DNA from: Planomicrobium sp. Y74
GTDB taxonomy: Bacteria; Bacillota; Bacilli; Bacillales_A; Planococcaceae
Direction: 5' to 3'
DNA length: 64,000 bases
NCBI RefSeq assembly: GCF_003668635.1
Contig: NZ_RCWH01000006.1
Coordinates: 62,001-126,000 of the forward strand
In this document: positions 9,220-16,407 of the stretch, in pieces
Numbering within the stretch: position 1 is the first letter of the stretch
How the letters are laid out: every line of letters starts with the position of its first letter
Notes under the pieces: generated by a model
The model's input: only the letters and a program-made list of their open reading frames with translations
Database searches by the model: none
Told to the model about the DNA's origin: nothing
Position numbers and translations under genes: made by a program

Positions 9220-9360
9220 GTCTGAAAAGTGTTCGTAAAAGTGTCTGAAAACTAGTGAACGTTCGTAAAGTCAGTTGATATGTTTACGAACGCTCTTTTC
9301 GACCATTTTCGGCTATTTTCAAAGCGTTCGTAAAAGTGTACTTTTACGAACGGTTATATT
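9220..9360. repeat. Cluster of GTTCGTAAAAGT words ending in a 28-bp palindrome
   Basis: GTTCGTAAA occurs at 9231, 9261 and 9326, and its reverse complement TTTACGAAC at 9283 and 9343. At 9325-9352 the last two form a 28-bp palindrome with 13 paired bases on each side (CGTTCGTAAAAGT / ACTTTTACGAACG). Related words recur at 10077 and 13210. No gene lies here (9186-9605). Confidence 0.65.
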
Positions 9361-9605
9361 GTTTACGGCATTCTAAAAATGTAGTCTTTGGCAATGTATA
9401 AAAGTTTATCTTGGCGGTTCGGACCTTCTTAAAGGATGTCGATCAACGACAGACTGAAACGATTGAACCGACTATGCGTAAGAATGTAGTTTTTAAAATT
9501 TAACTTATCTAATTTGATATTTAGAACTGGTTAATGAATAATTAAATTATATGAAGCTTGTTTGCTCTATATTCCTCTTAATTCATTAGAAACGGATGTG
9601 ATTAG

Positions 9606-9944
9606 ATGAAAAGTCCATTTTCAATTTCCTTTCTCTTTATTTTAATTTTAGTAAGTGTACTGCTGGTTTCTTGTAATGATGAAGAGAGCTTATCTAAAGC
9701 AGCCACAATGATTGTCTCTGAAAAAGGTTACGATGAAGCTGAAGAAGTTTATTGGATTCAAGCATATAATCCAAACGAACAAACAGAAGAAGAAGCGGAA
9801 CGGATTTTTATGGACAATCCTTCTATCTGGAATTTGATAATTCCAAGGGAGCAATATGTAATCACTGCAGAAACGGAAGAAAGTAATTCGTGGAATCTAA
9901 TATATATTGAACCATTATCGGGCGATTCTACGCCTTCAAATTAA
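9606..9944 (+). CDS. Small putative lipoprotein, unknown function
   Basis: 112 aa. N-terminal signal peptide with a hydrophobic core ending in lipobox LLVSC (Cys23), so it should be lipid-anchored outside the membrane after cleavage. The mature part is acidic with no domain I recognise (VYWIQAYNPNEQTEEEAER, WNLIYIEPL). It starts with ATG after a weak GGATG ribosome site and is AT-rich compared with the genes to the left. It stands alone with its own terminator. Possible roles are those of small exported stress or immunity proteins; nothing in the sequence decides. Confidence 0.65.
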   Translation: MKSPFSISFLFILILVSVLLVSCNDEESLSKAATMIVSEKGYDEAEEVYWIQAYNPNEQTEEEAERIFMDNPSIWNLIIPREQYVITAETEESNSWNLIYIEPLSGDSTPSN

Positions 9945-9980
9945 AAAGGATTCCTGTAAATTTACAGGAGTCCTTTTTTC
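9943..9980 (+). terminator. Terminator of the small lipoprotein gene
   Basis: AAAGGATTCCTGTA / TTACAGGAGTCCTTTTTT hairpin with a T-run. Confidence 0.85.
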
Positions 9981-10163
9981 ATTTTACTTTTAGGTTACCA
10001 GTTCACGTAAGAGAAAGAAGATTGACTAGTAGCCTAATCTTTTGCTGCATCCCCACCAATTTTTTCAAGAAAGCGGACTTTTACGAATGGTATGTGAAGA
10101 GGGAGGAGAAATCTGAGGTTGTCACTTAATCAGCAGTTCGATTCATAATTATTGATTAACCTG

Positions 10164-10190
10164 CAAAAAAAGCCATCTACGGATGGCGAT
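10164..10190 (-). terminator. Terminator of the minus-strand lipoprotein gene
   Basis: On the minus strand GCCATC-CGTA-GATGGC is followed by TTTTTTT. Confidence 0.8.
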
Positions 10191-10240
10191 TTCAGCTTTC
10201 TCTTGAATTTCTAGTAATCATTGAATAAATCCATCAATTA

Positions 10241-10726
10241 CTACATGTCTTCCAACCATTCTTCAGTTCCATCTGTCATCACTGCCCAGATCTTCATATC
10301 AGATTGCTCGCCAGATAAACTAGACAAACTGTACCATACTCGAAGGGTTTCGCTGATATCCACTATTTCAGCCGCTTCTCTGTCGACAAAAATCTCTTCT
10401 ACTGATGAATCTGTGATGAGCCCGCACCATAAGTACTTTTCGGTTCCCACCGGCCCCCATTCCAACTCATCTTCACAGTTAGTGCCGGCAATATACTGCC
10501 ACTCTTGATCACTTTTCTTGAGATAAGCAATGCTGACTGGTGATTCTCCATCTTCAGGGAGCAGGGTGTGTATGACAAAACTTTCTTCATCTTCTTCTAC
10601 GACTTCAATTATCTCATAATCCAGCTCATTCATTTCTTGATCAAAAGCTTCTTCGATCGATTCTGCACCATTGCAGCCTGTCAGCAGTAAACTTAACCAA
10701 ATAATCATAAGCAATAATTTTTTCAA
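10241..10726 (-). CDS. Putative lipoprotein, unknown function
   Basis: About 161 aa. Start: TTG at 10726 lies about 8 nt behind AGGAGGGG; the longer frame from 10756 would read through the ribosome site. Signal peptide MKKLLLMIIWLSLLLTGC with lipobox LLTGC predicts lipid anchoring on the outer face. The mature part is strongly acidic and ends with WAVMTDGTEEWLEDM; two cysteines flank ELEWGPVGTEKYLW. No family recognised. It converges on the other small lipoprotein gene at 9606. Confidence 0.65.
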   Translation of the reverse strand: MKKLLLMIIWLSLLLTGCNGAESIEEAFDQEMNELDYEIIEVVEEDEESFVIHTLLPEDGESPVSIAYLKKSDQEWQYIAGTNCEDELEWGPVGTEKYLWCGLITDSSVEEIFVDREAAEIVDISETLRVWYSLSSLSGEQSDMKIWAVMTDGTEEWLEDM

Positions 10727-10756
10727 TCGGCTTCCCCTCCTGATTGATACTGGCAT

Positions 10757-11363
10757 CCCTATTACATTCTTTATTGTAAGTATACCTTAATTTTAGGGAA
10801 TAAACTGGGAAATCCTGTTTCGAAATGTTGTGGCATTGTTATCATCCGCTAATCAGACAACAAGAAAGGGGCATTTGCGGTTTCATTTCCGTATTACATG
10901 AATACTTGATGACACGCTTTGAGTACTTTTTTAGCCAACAGGTTGACCGTACTAAACCGAAGAGATTTGAAGAACTTCTTTCCTAATGGCGAATAAAAAT
11001 GAATAAAGTTATGCTCTAAATTGCTATTTTTCTTTATAGAACGCAGACAAAATTGTTAGTTAACATATGACCGATTATCAGAAGATGCTTAAATATTAAG
11101 GGAGGGAAGAGGTGGCTGATCGAACCGCATCTTCACTCTCTTTTCGTATATATAGGTGTACTTTTAAAAATATTTTATAGTGGGAGTTATCTATTAACAA
11201 AGAATACAATTGAATTAATAATTTATTAAGCAGAGTATTTCGTTATTTTTAATGGCAACTAGTTTTATTTGGTATATCGGTAACAAAAAATCGATAAAGT
11301 TAGTTGGATACAGACGAAACTATTTGTTAAATTTTACGTAAACTAATAAAAAGGGGTGTCGAT
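10757..11363. other. Long AT-rich gap without a recognisable gene
   Basis: About 600 bp with stop codons in all frames. I see no RNA gene or mobile-element remnant. A possible promoter TTGGAT (11304-11309), 18-nt spacer, TAAATT (11328-11333) precedes the small-gene array. Base composition is clearly lower in GC than the housekeeping genes on both sides. Confidence 0.5.
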
Positions 11364-11747
11364 ATGAGAAAAGAAAGTATTTATATAATTGTCCTTATAC
11401 AAATAATCATGACTGTTTTGCTGACTTATGATTTTTTCTCCAATTTGTTTGCCCATTCAGTTATTCCGAAAATATTGGTACTTTTAATCATGTTAATTTT
11501 AGTCTCAGTAAGCATTTTCTATAGTAGGTTGAAAATAAATGACTCAAAAGAAACCTTGGTCTGGCAACTCACATCAACGTGCTACCTGTTATTATTGATT
11601 GTCATTTTCACGATGTTTGGAGGGGTTTCAAAGGTCGGAATTTCTCTAGGAAGTCCTATTTTATGGATGATTTTATTTATTAGCCTTATTGAAATCTATC
11701 AACAAAGGAAAAAACTAAAATCAGCAAGTACGCCTATAAATAATTAA
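11364..11747 (+). CDS. Small multi-pass membrane protein (array gene 1)
   Basis: 127 aa with four predicted hydrophobic segments (about 6-24, 33-52, 69-88, 95-111) and a basic C-terminus (YQQRKKLKSAS). Function unknown; no motif recognised. Clear ribosome site AAAGGGG before ATG. First of four same-strand small genes that are each followed by the 34-bp palindrome, here 47 bp after the stop. Its low GC and lack of a relationship to its neighbours suggest acquired DNA (inference). Confidence 0.7.
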   Translation: MRKESIYIIVLIQIIMTVLLTYDFFSNLFAHSVIPKILVLLIMLILVSVSIFYSRLKINDSKETLVWQLTSTCYLLLLIVIFTMFGGVSKVGISLGSPILWMILFISLIEIYQQRKKLKSASTPINN

Positions 11748-11794
11748 TATTTGAATTTTTAAGGTGCTTCAGAAAGAGCTATAAAATCAGGAAT

Positions 11795-11828
11795 TGAATG
11801 TATCTTATGTGCAGTTAAGTTACATTCA
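11795..11828. repeat. 34-bp palindromic repeat, copy 1
   Basis: Arms TGAATGTATCTTA and TAAGTTACATTCA around the 8-nt loop TGTGCAGT; one mismatch in the left arm. Confidence 0.85.
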
Positions 11829-11870
11829 GTTCCAAATATATTGTGATATTAATGAAGGGGGGGAATCTTA

Positions 11871-12041
11871 ATGGATAAGCGCTTAAAAGATGCACTTACA
11901 GTGGCATTATTAACATTTGTAGTATCAGTTATTTTGCTCCCTATTCTCTTTGGAGAAATAAAATGGATTACACTTATTAGCATTATACTGATTGTATTTG
12001 TTGGAAAATTATTCATAGGATCTAAATCAAAAAGATCATAA
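11871..12041 (+). CDS. 56-aa membrane protein (array gene 2)
   Basis: Starts with MDKRLKDALTVALL and has two hydrophobic segments (about 10-29 and 32-50) with a basic tail GSKSKRS. A strong G-rich ribosome site (AAGGGGGGG) lies 7 nt before ATG. Too short for family assignment, but the ribosome site, membrane topology and regular position between two palindromes support a real gene. The palindrome follows 54 bp after the stop. Confidence 0.65.
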   Translation: MDKRLKDALTVALLTFVVSVILLPILFGEIKWITLISIILIVFVGKLFIGSKSKRS

Positions 12042-12095
12042 ACAAATTCAGAATCAAAATAAGACTTATTTAGCATCAGTTGGTTTATCTATAAG

Positions 12096-12129
12096 TGAAT
12101 GTAACTTTTTGTGAATTAAGTTACATTCA
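12096..12129. repeat. 34-bp palindromic repeat, copy 2
   Basis: Arms TGAATGTAACTTT and TAAGTTACATTCA, loop TTGTGAAT; 301 bp after copy 1. Confidence 0.85.
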
Positions 12130-12279
12130 AAATCAGGAAAATTAGCTAGTTTAAAAAATGTTCGAGCAACAGTAAAAACAGTATTTACTTACCAATTTTT
12201 GGTGGTATTCTATTACTAGTCTTAATATATTCATTCAATTCTTTTTATCCGATTACAGTAACTTTAAGGAGTAAGCCTA

Positions 12280-12417
12280 GTGTCTCGAGAAACCATCCAA
12301 TTGACTGTTTCCATCCTGGTAATTGTCGTCGTTGCAGCCATTGGCATTTATCTTCAAAAGATCGATGCCCCCGTATATGGCATTCCACGTCTTTTAGAAC
12401 AACTTTTTGAAAAATAA
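12280..12417 (+). CDS. 45-aa single-pass membrane peptide (array gene 3)
   Basis: GTG start with AAGGAG 8 nt upstream (12266-12271). One membrane segment (QLTVSILVIVVVAAIGIYL), then a short tail VYGIPRLLEQLFEK. It could be a small regulatory or toxin-like membrane peptide, but this is only an inference. It has its own terminator before the next palindrome. The 150 bp upstream (12130-12279) contain no other feature I recognise. Confidence 0.5.
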   Translation: MSRETIQLTVSILVIVVVAAIGIYLQKIDAPVYGIPRLLEQLFEK

Positions 12418-12446
12418 AGAGCTAAAATTGCCAGGAGTATTTCTTG

Positions 12447-12490
12447 AACTCAGTCAATCAGTAAATATAGCTGATTGATTGAGTTTTTTA
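12447..12490 (+). terminator. Terminator inside the array, after gene 3
   Basis: ACTCAGTCAATCAG pairs with CTGATTGATTGAGT and is followed by TTTTTT. Confidence 0.85.
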
Positions 12491-12496
12491 AATTTT

Positions 12497-12530
12497 TGAA
12501 TGTAACTTATTAGCAATTAAGTTACATTCA
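12497..12530. repeat. 34-bp palindromic repeat, copy 3
   Basis: Perfect 13-bp arms TGAATGTAACTTA / TAAGTTACATTCA around the loop TTAGCAAT; 401 bp after copy 2. One more base pair (T/A) extends the arms. Confidence 0.88.
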
Positions 12531-12565
12531 AATTGGCATTTAGATTAAAGAATGGAGGTTAAATT

Positions 12566-12997
12566 ATGCAAGAGATTATTAAGTTATTGGAGACAAATAA
12601 AAAGGGTGTAGAGGAGCCAGCGATAAGAGAAACGGAACAAAAGTTAAATATTCGTTTCCCGGATCAGTATGTTCAATTGTTTAAATTGGCCAATGGCCCT
12701 GAAGTTGGAGAGTGGACTCTATTTCCCATCAAAGACCCTAAGAATATGAAAAAAACATGGGATGACGTGGTTAGACAAAATGAGGAAGTTTTGGATGGAG
12801 AGATTTCTGAAAATCTGATTGCGATTGCTGAAGATGGAACTGGTGATTACTTATGCCTGAAAGTAGAAGACGGAAAAGCTGCGGACCCAATTTATTTATG
12901 GCTCCATGAAACCGACGAAACAGAAGAACTAGCCCTTACTTTGAAAGACTTCATCGTCACCACTCAAGAAGAGTTGGAAGATTTTGATGAAGATTGA
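12566..12997 (+). CDS. SMI1/KNR4 family protein, probable immunity protein (array gene 4)
   Basis: 143 aa. The SMI1/KNR4 (SUKH) fold is suggested by ETEQKLNIRFPDQYVQLFKLANG (residues 22-44), the central tryptophan strand GEWTLFPI and the IAEDGTGDYLCLKV block. SUKH proteins are the commonest immunity proteins against polymorphic toxins (family knowledge), but no toxin gene is in the window, so it may be an orphan immunity gene (inference). Ribosome site GGAGG. Its stop codon TGA forms the first three bases of palindrome copy 4. Confidence 0.82.
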   Translation: MQEIIKLLETNKKGVEEPAIRETEQKLNIRFPDQYVQLFKLANGPEVGEWTLFPIKDPKNMKKTWDDVVRQNEEVLDGEISENLIAIAEDGTGDYLCLKVEDGKAADPIYLWLHETDETEELALTLKDFIVTTQEELEDFDED

Positions 12998-13028
12998 ATG
13001 TAACTTATGTGTAAGTAAGTTACATTCA
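12995..13028. repeat. 34-bp palindromic repeat, copy 4
   Basis: Perfect arms TGAATGTAACTTA / TAAGTTACATTCA, loop TGTGTAAG; 498 bp after copy 3. It overlaps the stop codon of the SMI1/KNR4 gene. A possible decayed half copy (TACATTCAA) sits at 13092-13100. Confidence 0.88.
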
Positions 13029-13164
13029 AAACCTTTATTCCATTGACTTAATAAGAAGACGAAAAATAGTTGAACTTGCTAGAAAAAATGATACATTCAA
13101 AAGCTTATAAGGTAAGGCTTTAGAGCCGGTATATAAAGGGCATAGTATTTATCAAAACATATTG

Positions 13165-13203
13165 AAAGGAGGAACTTCATTTAAAGTTCCTCCTCTTTTT
13201 ATT
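13165..13203 (+). terminator. Strong terminator after the array
   Basis: AGGAGGAACTT-CATTTA-AAGTTCCTCCT followed by CTTTTTATT. The gap 13029-13373 otherwise holds only a GTGTACTTTTACGAACG word at 13211-13227 shared with 9337-9352. Confidence 0.85.
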
Positions 13204-13373
13204 CGAAGAAGTGTACTTTTACGAACGCTCTGAAAAACAAATTCTTATACAAAGTTATACTCCATAAAATTAATTATTCCCGCCATGTTAAAATTAGTAA
13301 AAACCACGTCTTCGATTTCACCCATCTTATTTAAAGTTTTGAGGGGGGTTACGGAGGGAGAAGGAGCAATAAA

Positions 13374-14051
13374 TTGGATAATTGGAAGAATAATTCGATA
13401 TGGTTTGAAGATATTCCTGCTGAATTAAAGGCCTATATAAATTTAAAAGAGAAAAAGTTGGAAATCGAATCTTTGTCGGAGATAGAATATCTGACGCTGT
13501 GGCATTACAAAAGCAAGCTTCAGAACTTTGAAGAGCTTCCCTATATAGATAAACTTTTGTACCTTGAACTGAACTGGTCTAACCAGCATGACTTTTTGGG
13601 TGCCGAGAAATTTCCTGCCCTAAAACGCCTGGAGCTTCATTACTGTACCAAGTTGGCTAGTGATCATGGAATATCCAACTTAGCATCGACATTGGAACAC
13701 CTGCATATTAACCAATCAAAGAAATTTGAGATGAGCGATGAACTTCTTTCGTTGAAGAACCTTCGAGTTCTTTGTTTGAACTCTTGTGCAGAATTGCCGA
13801 ACCTAGGCTTCTTAAAACATTTCCCGCAACTCATTGATTTTCGATTTGTAGATACAAAAGTAGTTGATGGGGACCTAACACCAATTTTGGAGCATCCTAC
13901 TATACGTAGTGCAGGAACCATGGATAAAAGGCATTACAACATGAGTTCTGAGAAACTAAATCGCCTGCTCGAACATAAGGATGGGGCTCAAGAATACCGA
14001 TCAGTAGTAAAAAAAGGAAATTGGGAAACATTTCGTTATGTGGAGAAGTGA
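13374..14051 (+). CDS. Leucine-rich-repeat-like cytosolic protein
   Basis: 225 aa, TTG start with AAGGAG upstream. Successive leucine-rich strands are visible: IEYLTLWHYKSKLQNFEEL, KLLYLELNW, FPALKRLELHYCTKL, TLEHLHINQSKKF, LKNLRVLCLNSCAELPNL, FPQLIDFRFVDTKV. No signal peptide, so cytosolic. Repeat proteins of this kind often bind other proteins; next to an SMI1/KNR4 gene an immunity or toxin-binding role is possible but unproven. Own terminator downstream; AT-rich like the array genes. Confidence 0.72.
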   Translation: MDNWKNNSIWFEDIPAELKAYINLKEKKLEIESLSEIEYLTLWHYKSKLQNFEELPYIDKLLYLELNWSNQHDFLGAEKFPALKRLELHYCTKLASDHGISNLASTLEHLHINQSKKFEMSDELLSLKNLRVLCLNSCAELPNLGFLKHFPQLIDFRFVDTKVVDGDLTPILEHPTIRSAGTMDKRHYNMSSEKLNRLLEHKDGAQEYRSVVKKGNWETFRYVEK

Positions 14052-14128
14052 AAATCTCTTCCTCTAACTTAAAAATAGTTTACATATCAAGAGGTTATCG
14101 GAAGCTGTCATAAACATTTTATATGAAT

Positions 14129-14174
14129 CAAAGAACCTAGGAATCTTAGTATAAAAGATTCCTAGGTTCTTTAA
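14129..14174 (+). terminator. Terminator of the LRR gene
   Basis: AAAGAACCTAGGAATCTT pairs with AAGATTCCTAGGTTCTTT, then AATTT. Confidence 0.85.
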
Positions 14175-14275
14175 TTTCAGCTTCACTTATTACAAAAAGA
14201 GGACCACTACCTGATGCTAGTGGCTTTTCCAAGAGTCAGTTACAATGAAGTGGAAATATCAAAGGAGGAATTGTT

Positions 14276-14686
14276 TTGGACCATCTTTTAGATCACGTCG
14301 GAATTGCTGTTAGAAGTATTGATGAGGCGCTACCCTTTTATCTGAATGTATTAAACTATTCATTAAAAGACCGTTATACAAGTGATACGACTGGTGTGGA
14401 AGTACACGTTGCTGTTGTTGGAACCAATGATAAAATTGTCGAATTACTGGAACCAACCAACAAGAATTCTCCGATGGCTAGATTTATAAAGCAACGAGGA
14501 AAAGGAGTTCATCATCTTGCATATCGAGTTGACGATTTGGATGAAGCCATACAGGAAGCTCGTAAAAATGGAGTACGTTTTCTAGAGGACACTCTACGTA
14601 TAAACTCGCGGGGCAGAAGACTCATTTACATCAATCCTGCATCAACTGAGGGAACGTTAATTGAGCTTTGTGAATATCCAAAATAA
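14276..14686 (+). CDS. mce: Methylmalonyl-CoA epimerase-like VOC protein
   Basis: Probably interconverts (2R)- and (2S)-methylmalonyl-CoA. 136 aa, one vicinal-oxygen-chelate unit pair. Metal-binding positions fit the family: His7 in LDHVGIAV, the GVHHLAY histidines (79/80), and Glu130 in EGTLIEL near the C-terminus. TTG start behind AAAGGAGGAATTG. Methylmalonyl-CoA mutase genes are not adjacent, which is unusual, so a different VOC substrate cannot be excluded. Confidence 0.75.
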   Translation: MDHLLDHVGIAVRSIDEALPFYLNVLNYSLKDRYTSDTTGVEVHVAVVGTNDKIVELLEPTNKNSPMARFIKQRGKGVHHLAYRVDDLDEAIQEARKNGVRFLEDTLRINSRGRRLIYINPASTEGTLIELCEYPK

Positions 14687-14749
14687 GTGAGGGCTGACTT
14701 TCTTAGTTGTTTGATAAGCAGGAATAAACGATGAGGAATAAGAAAAAAT

Positions 14750-14791
14750 CAGAGGAAGGGGCCACAGTAATCAGCGTGGCTCCTTTCTTTT
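14750..14791. terminator. Bidirectional terminator between mce and xerS
   Basis: GGGGCCAC-AGTAATCAGC-GTGGCTCC with T-rich tails in both directions (TTTCTTTT on plus, GATTTTTTC on minus). It serves two convergent genes. Confidence 0.75.
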
Positions 14792-15928
14792 AATGTCTGT
14801 TGTCTTCCTCTGTTTTGTTTCGTTGAGTGCGATTGGCTGCCATACGTGTGAGAACTTGCTCGTTGTCTTTATTAGACAGGTTTGTGTATAAGGATGTTGT
14901 TTCGATATTACTGTGACCTAATTGATCTCGAAGCAGGACAATACTGCCACCGTTACGAATGAAATCGGCCGCAAAACTATGGCGAAGCTTATGGGGCTCA
15001 TACCTTCTCCTTGTGCAAATGCAGCGGTGTATTTTGTCACCAGGTTCTCAATTGCACGACGGGAGAGAGGACGTGTTGTGCCTCCATAAAGCGTCACAAA
15101 CAGAAAAGGCACCTCTTTCGCCCCGGCATAGCGGCTTTCCCGAATGTCCAAGTAGGCTTTCAGGTGCTGAGTGGCTTGATCCATGATCCGTACGGTATCC
15201 TCTTTGGCGCCTTTTCGTTTGATATCAATCAGCTGCTTCTTCAGGTTAATTTTCTTTACAAGGAGACGGGCCATTTCACCGAGGCGGATACCGCTTCCGA
15301 GGAAGAGGGAGAGGACAGCCAGATCCCTTTCCTTATCCCGGCTGAAACGCTGACGTGCAAGTGCATTTTGCAAGGTCGCTTCGTACTCCATCTCCACAAA
15401 CTGCAGAAAGTCATTGATTTCATGTTCGTTCAAAATAACGGAACTGATCTTTTGAGCACGTCTACTGGCCGTCTCTTTTTTGGTATGTAGCACGATTTTG
15501 CTCATTACATTCCGATAGAAATACGATTCTCCATCCTCATTTTCCGTTTCCCTTGTCAGGTAATTGAAAAGAGATTTCAAGGCATTGACGGAAAGGGTGA
15601 CGACTGCAGGACCACGCCTTTTTACTGCTTCCTTCTCGTGAGGAATGGACTCTTCCTGCAAATATTCAATATAGAGTTCGACATCTTGTTTCCTTAGCTC
15701 CGCCAATACCGAGTAGGGGATAGAAGCGACTTCCGATGATTCAGTCAGATTTTCACGAAGCAGCCACTGAAAAAAGTGTTGGTACCTGTATAAATACTGC
15801 AGCAATGTATCGGCTGAAAGACCGGCTCGCTTTTTTGATCGGACATACTCGACAACATAAAAAGGCATGTTTTTCAGTTGATTTTCGATTCGTTGGAGGA
15901 TTTGTAGTTCTTCGGGTGTCATGGCCAT
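14790..15928 (-). pseudogene. xerS: XerS-like tyrosine recombinase, frameshifted near the C-terminus
   Basis: Site-specific tyrosine recombinase. The N-terminal SAM-like core-binding domain and most of the catalytic domain read in one frame (15928 to about 14993), including catalytic Arg in GSGIRLGEM. At the GGGG run 14993-14996 (plus strand) the frame breaks and the track continues to a premature stop at 14918. Moving by one base restores PHKLRHSFAADF, LGHSN and TTSLYTN, i.e. the remaining catalytic His-Arg-His-Tyr, up to a stop at 14790. One missing C in the coding homopolymer explains everything. It is either a sequencing error or a true inactivating deletion. Start ATG 15928 has AGGAGG 9 nt upstream. 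It lies next to the accessory array and converges with mce. Confidence 0.82.
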
Positions 15929-16167
15929 GTTTAGGAACCTCCTATCGTAAATGTATTTCTATATGTTCGCAAAATGTAATTTAAGCGAACAAATAAAATT
16001 GATGAAGAAGTAGTTTAACTCCGTTAAGTTACCTAAATTACTTATTCAAATTCACATAATTTATTTGCAAAAAAGTGATGAGCGAAAAGCTTCCTTTTTG
16101 TTCTGACGAGTTGATAAGGTTTGTGAATGATATTCGTAAGTGGGTTGCACATCATTCAAAAATATAT

Positions 16168-16196
16168 TTGTGATTTTTCTGACTATGTGCTAATCT
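16168..16196 (+). promoter_or_regulatory. Sigma-A promoter of the thiamin operon
   Basis: TTGTGA (16168-16173), 17-nt spacer, TAATCT (16191-16196), about 26 bp before the riboswitch aptamer begins. Confidence 0.65.
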
Positions 16197-16221
16197 TTGG
16201 TGGAACAACTAAATACATGCA

Positions 16222-16312
16222 CCACTGGGGGAGCCGGTTACCGGCTGAGACGAGCATCGCTCGGACCCTTTGAACCTGATCTGGATCATACCAGCGGAGG
16301 GAAGTGGGCGAG
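16222..16312 (+). promoter_or_regulatory. TPP riboswitch (thi box)
   Basis: The conserved thi-box strings are present in order: ACTGGGGGAGCC, CGGCTGAGA, GGACCCTTTGAACCTGATCT, GGATCATACCAGCG and GGGAAGTGG. It senses thiamin pyrophosphate and should shut off tenA-thiW through the terminator at 16352. Confidence 0.96.
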
Positions 16313-16349
16313 CGTATGCCGGATTTCTCTATTCCTTTGCGTATATGAT

Positions 16350-16387
16350 TGCCGCTTTCCTTTACTGGAAAGCGGTATTTTATTTTG
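16350..16387 (+). terminator. TPP-riboswitch expression-platform terminator
   Basis: CCGCTTTCC-TTTACT-GGAAAGCGG followed by TATTTTATTTT, 20 bp before tenA. Confidence 0.85.
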
Positions 16388-16407
16388 CCTGAAAGGGGAT
16401 GGAGAAG

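Noticed and set aside
11795-13028. CRISPR array
   Set aside because: The repeats are palindromic, only four, and separated by 267-464 bp carrying genes; no cas genes.
15011-15490. 159-codon plus-strand frame opposite xerS
   Set aside because: The minus-strand recombinase is clearly coding; the plus frame has no motif.
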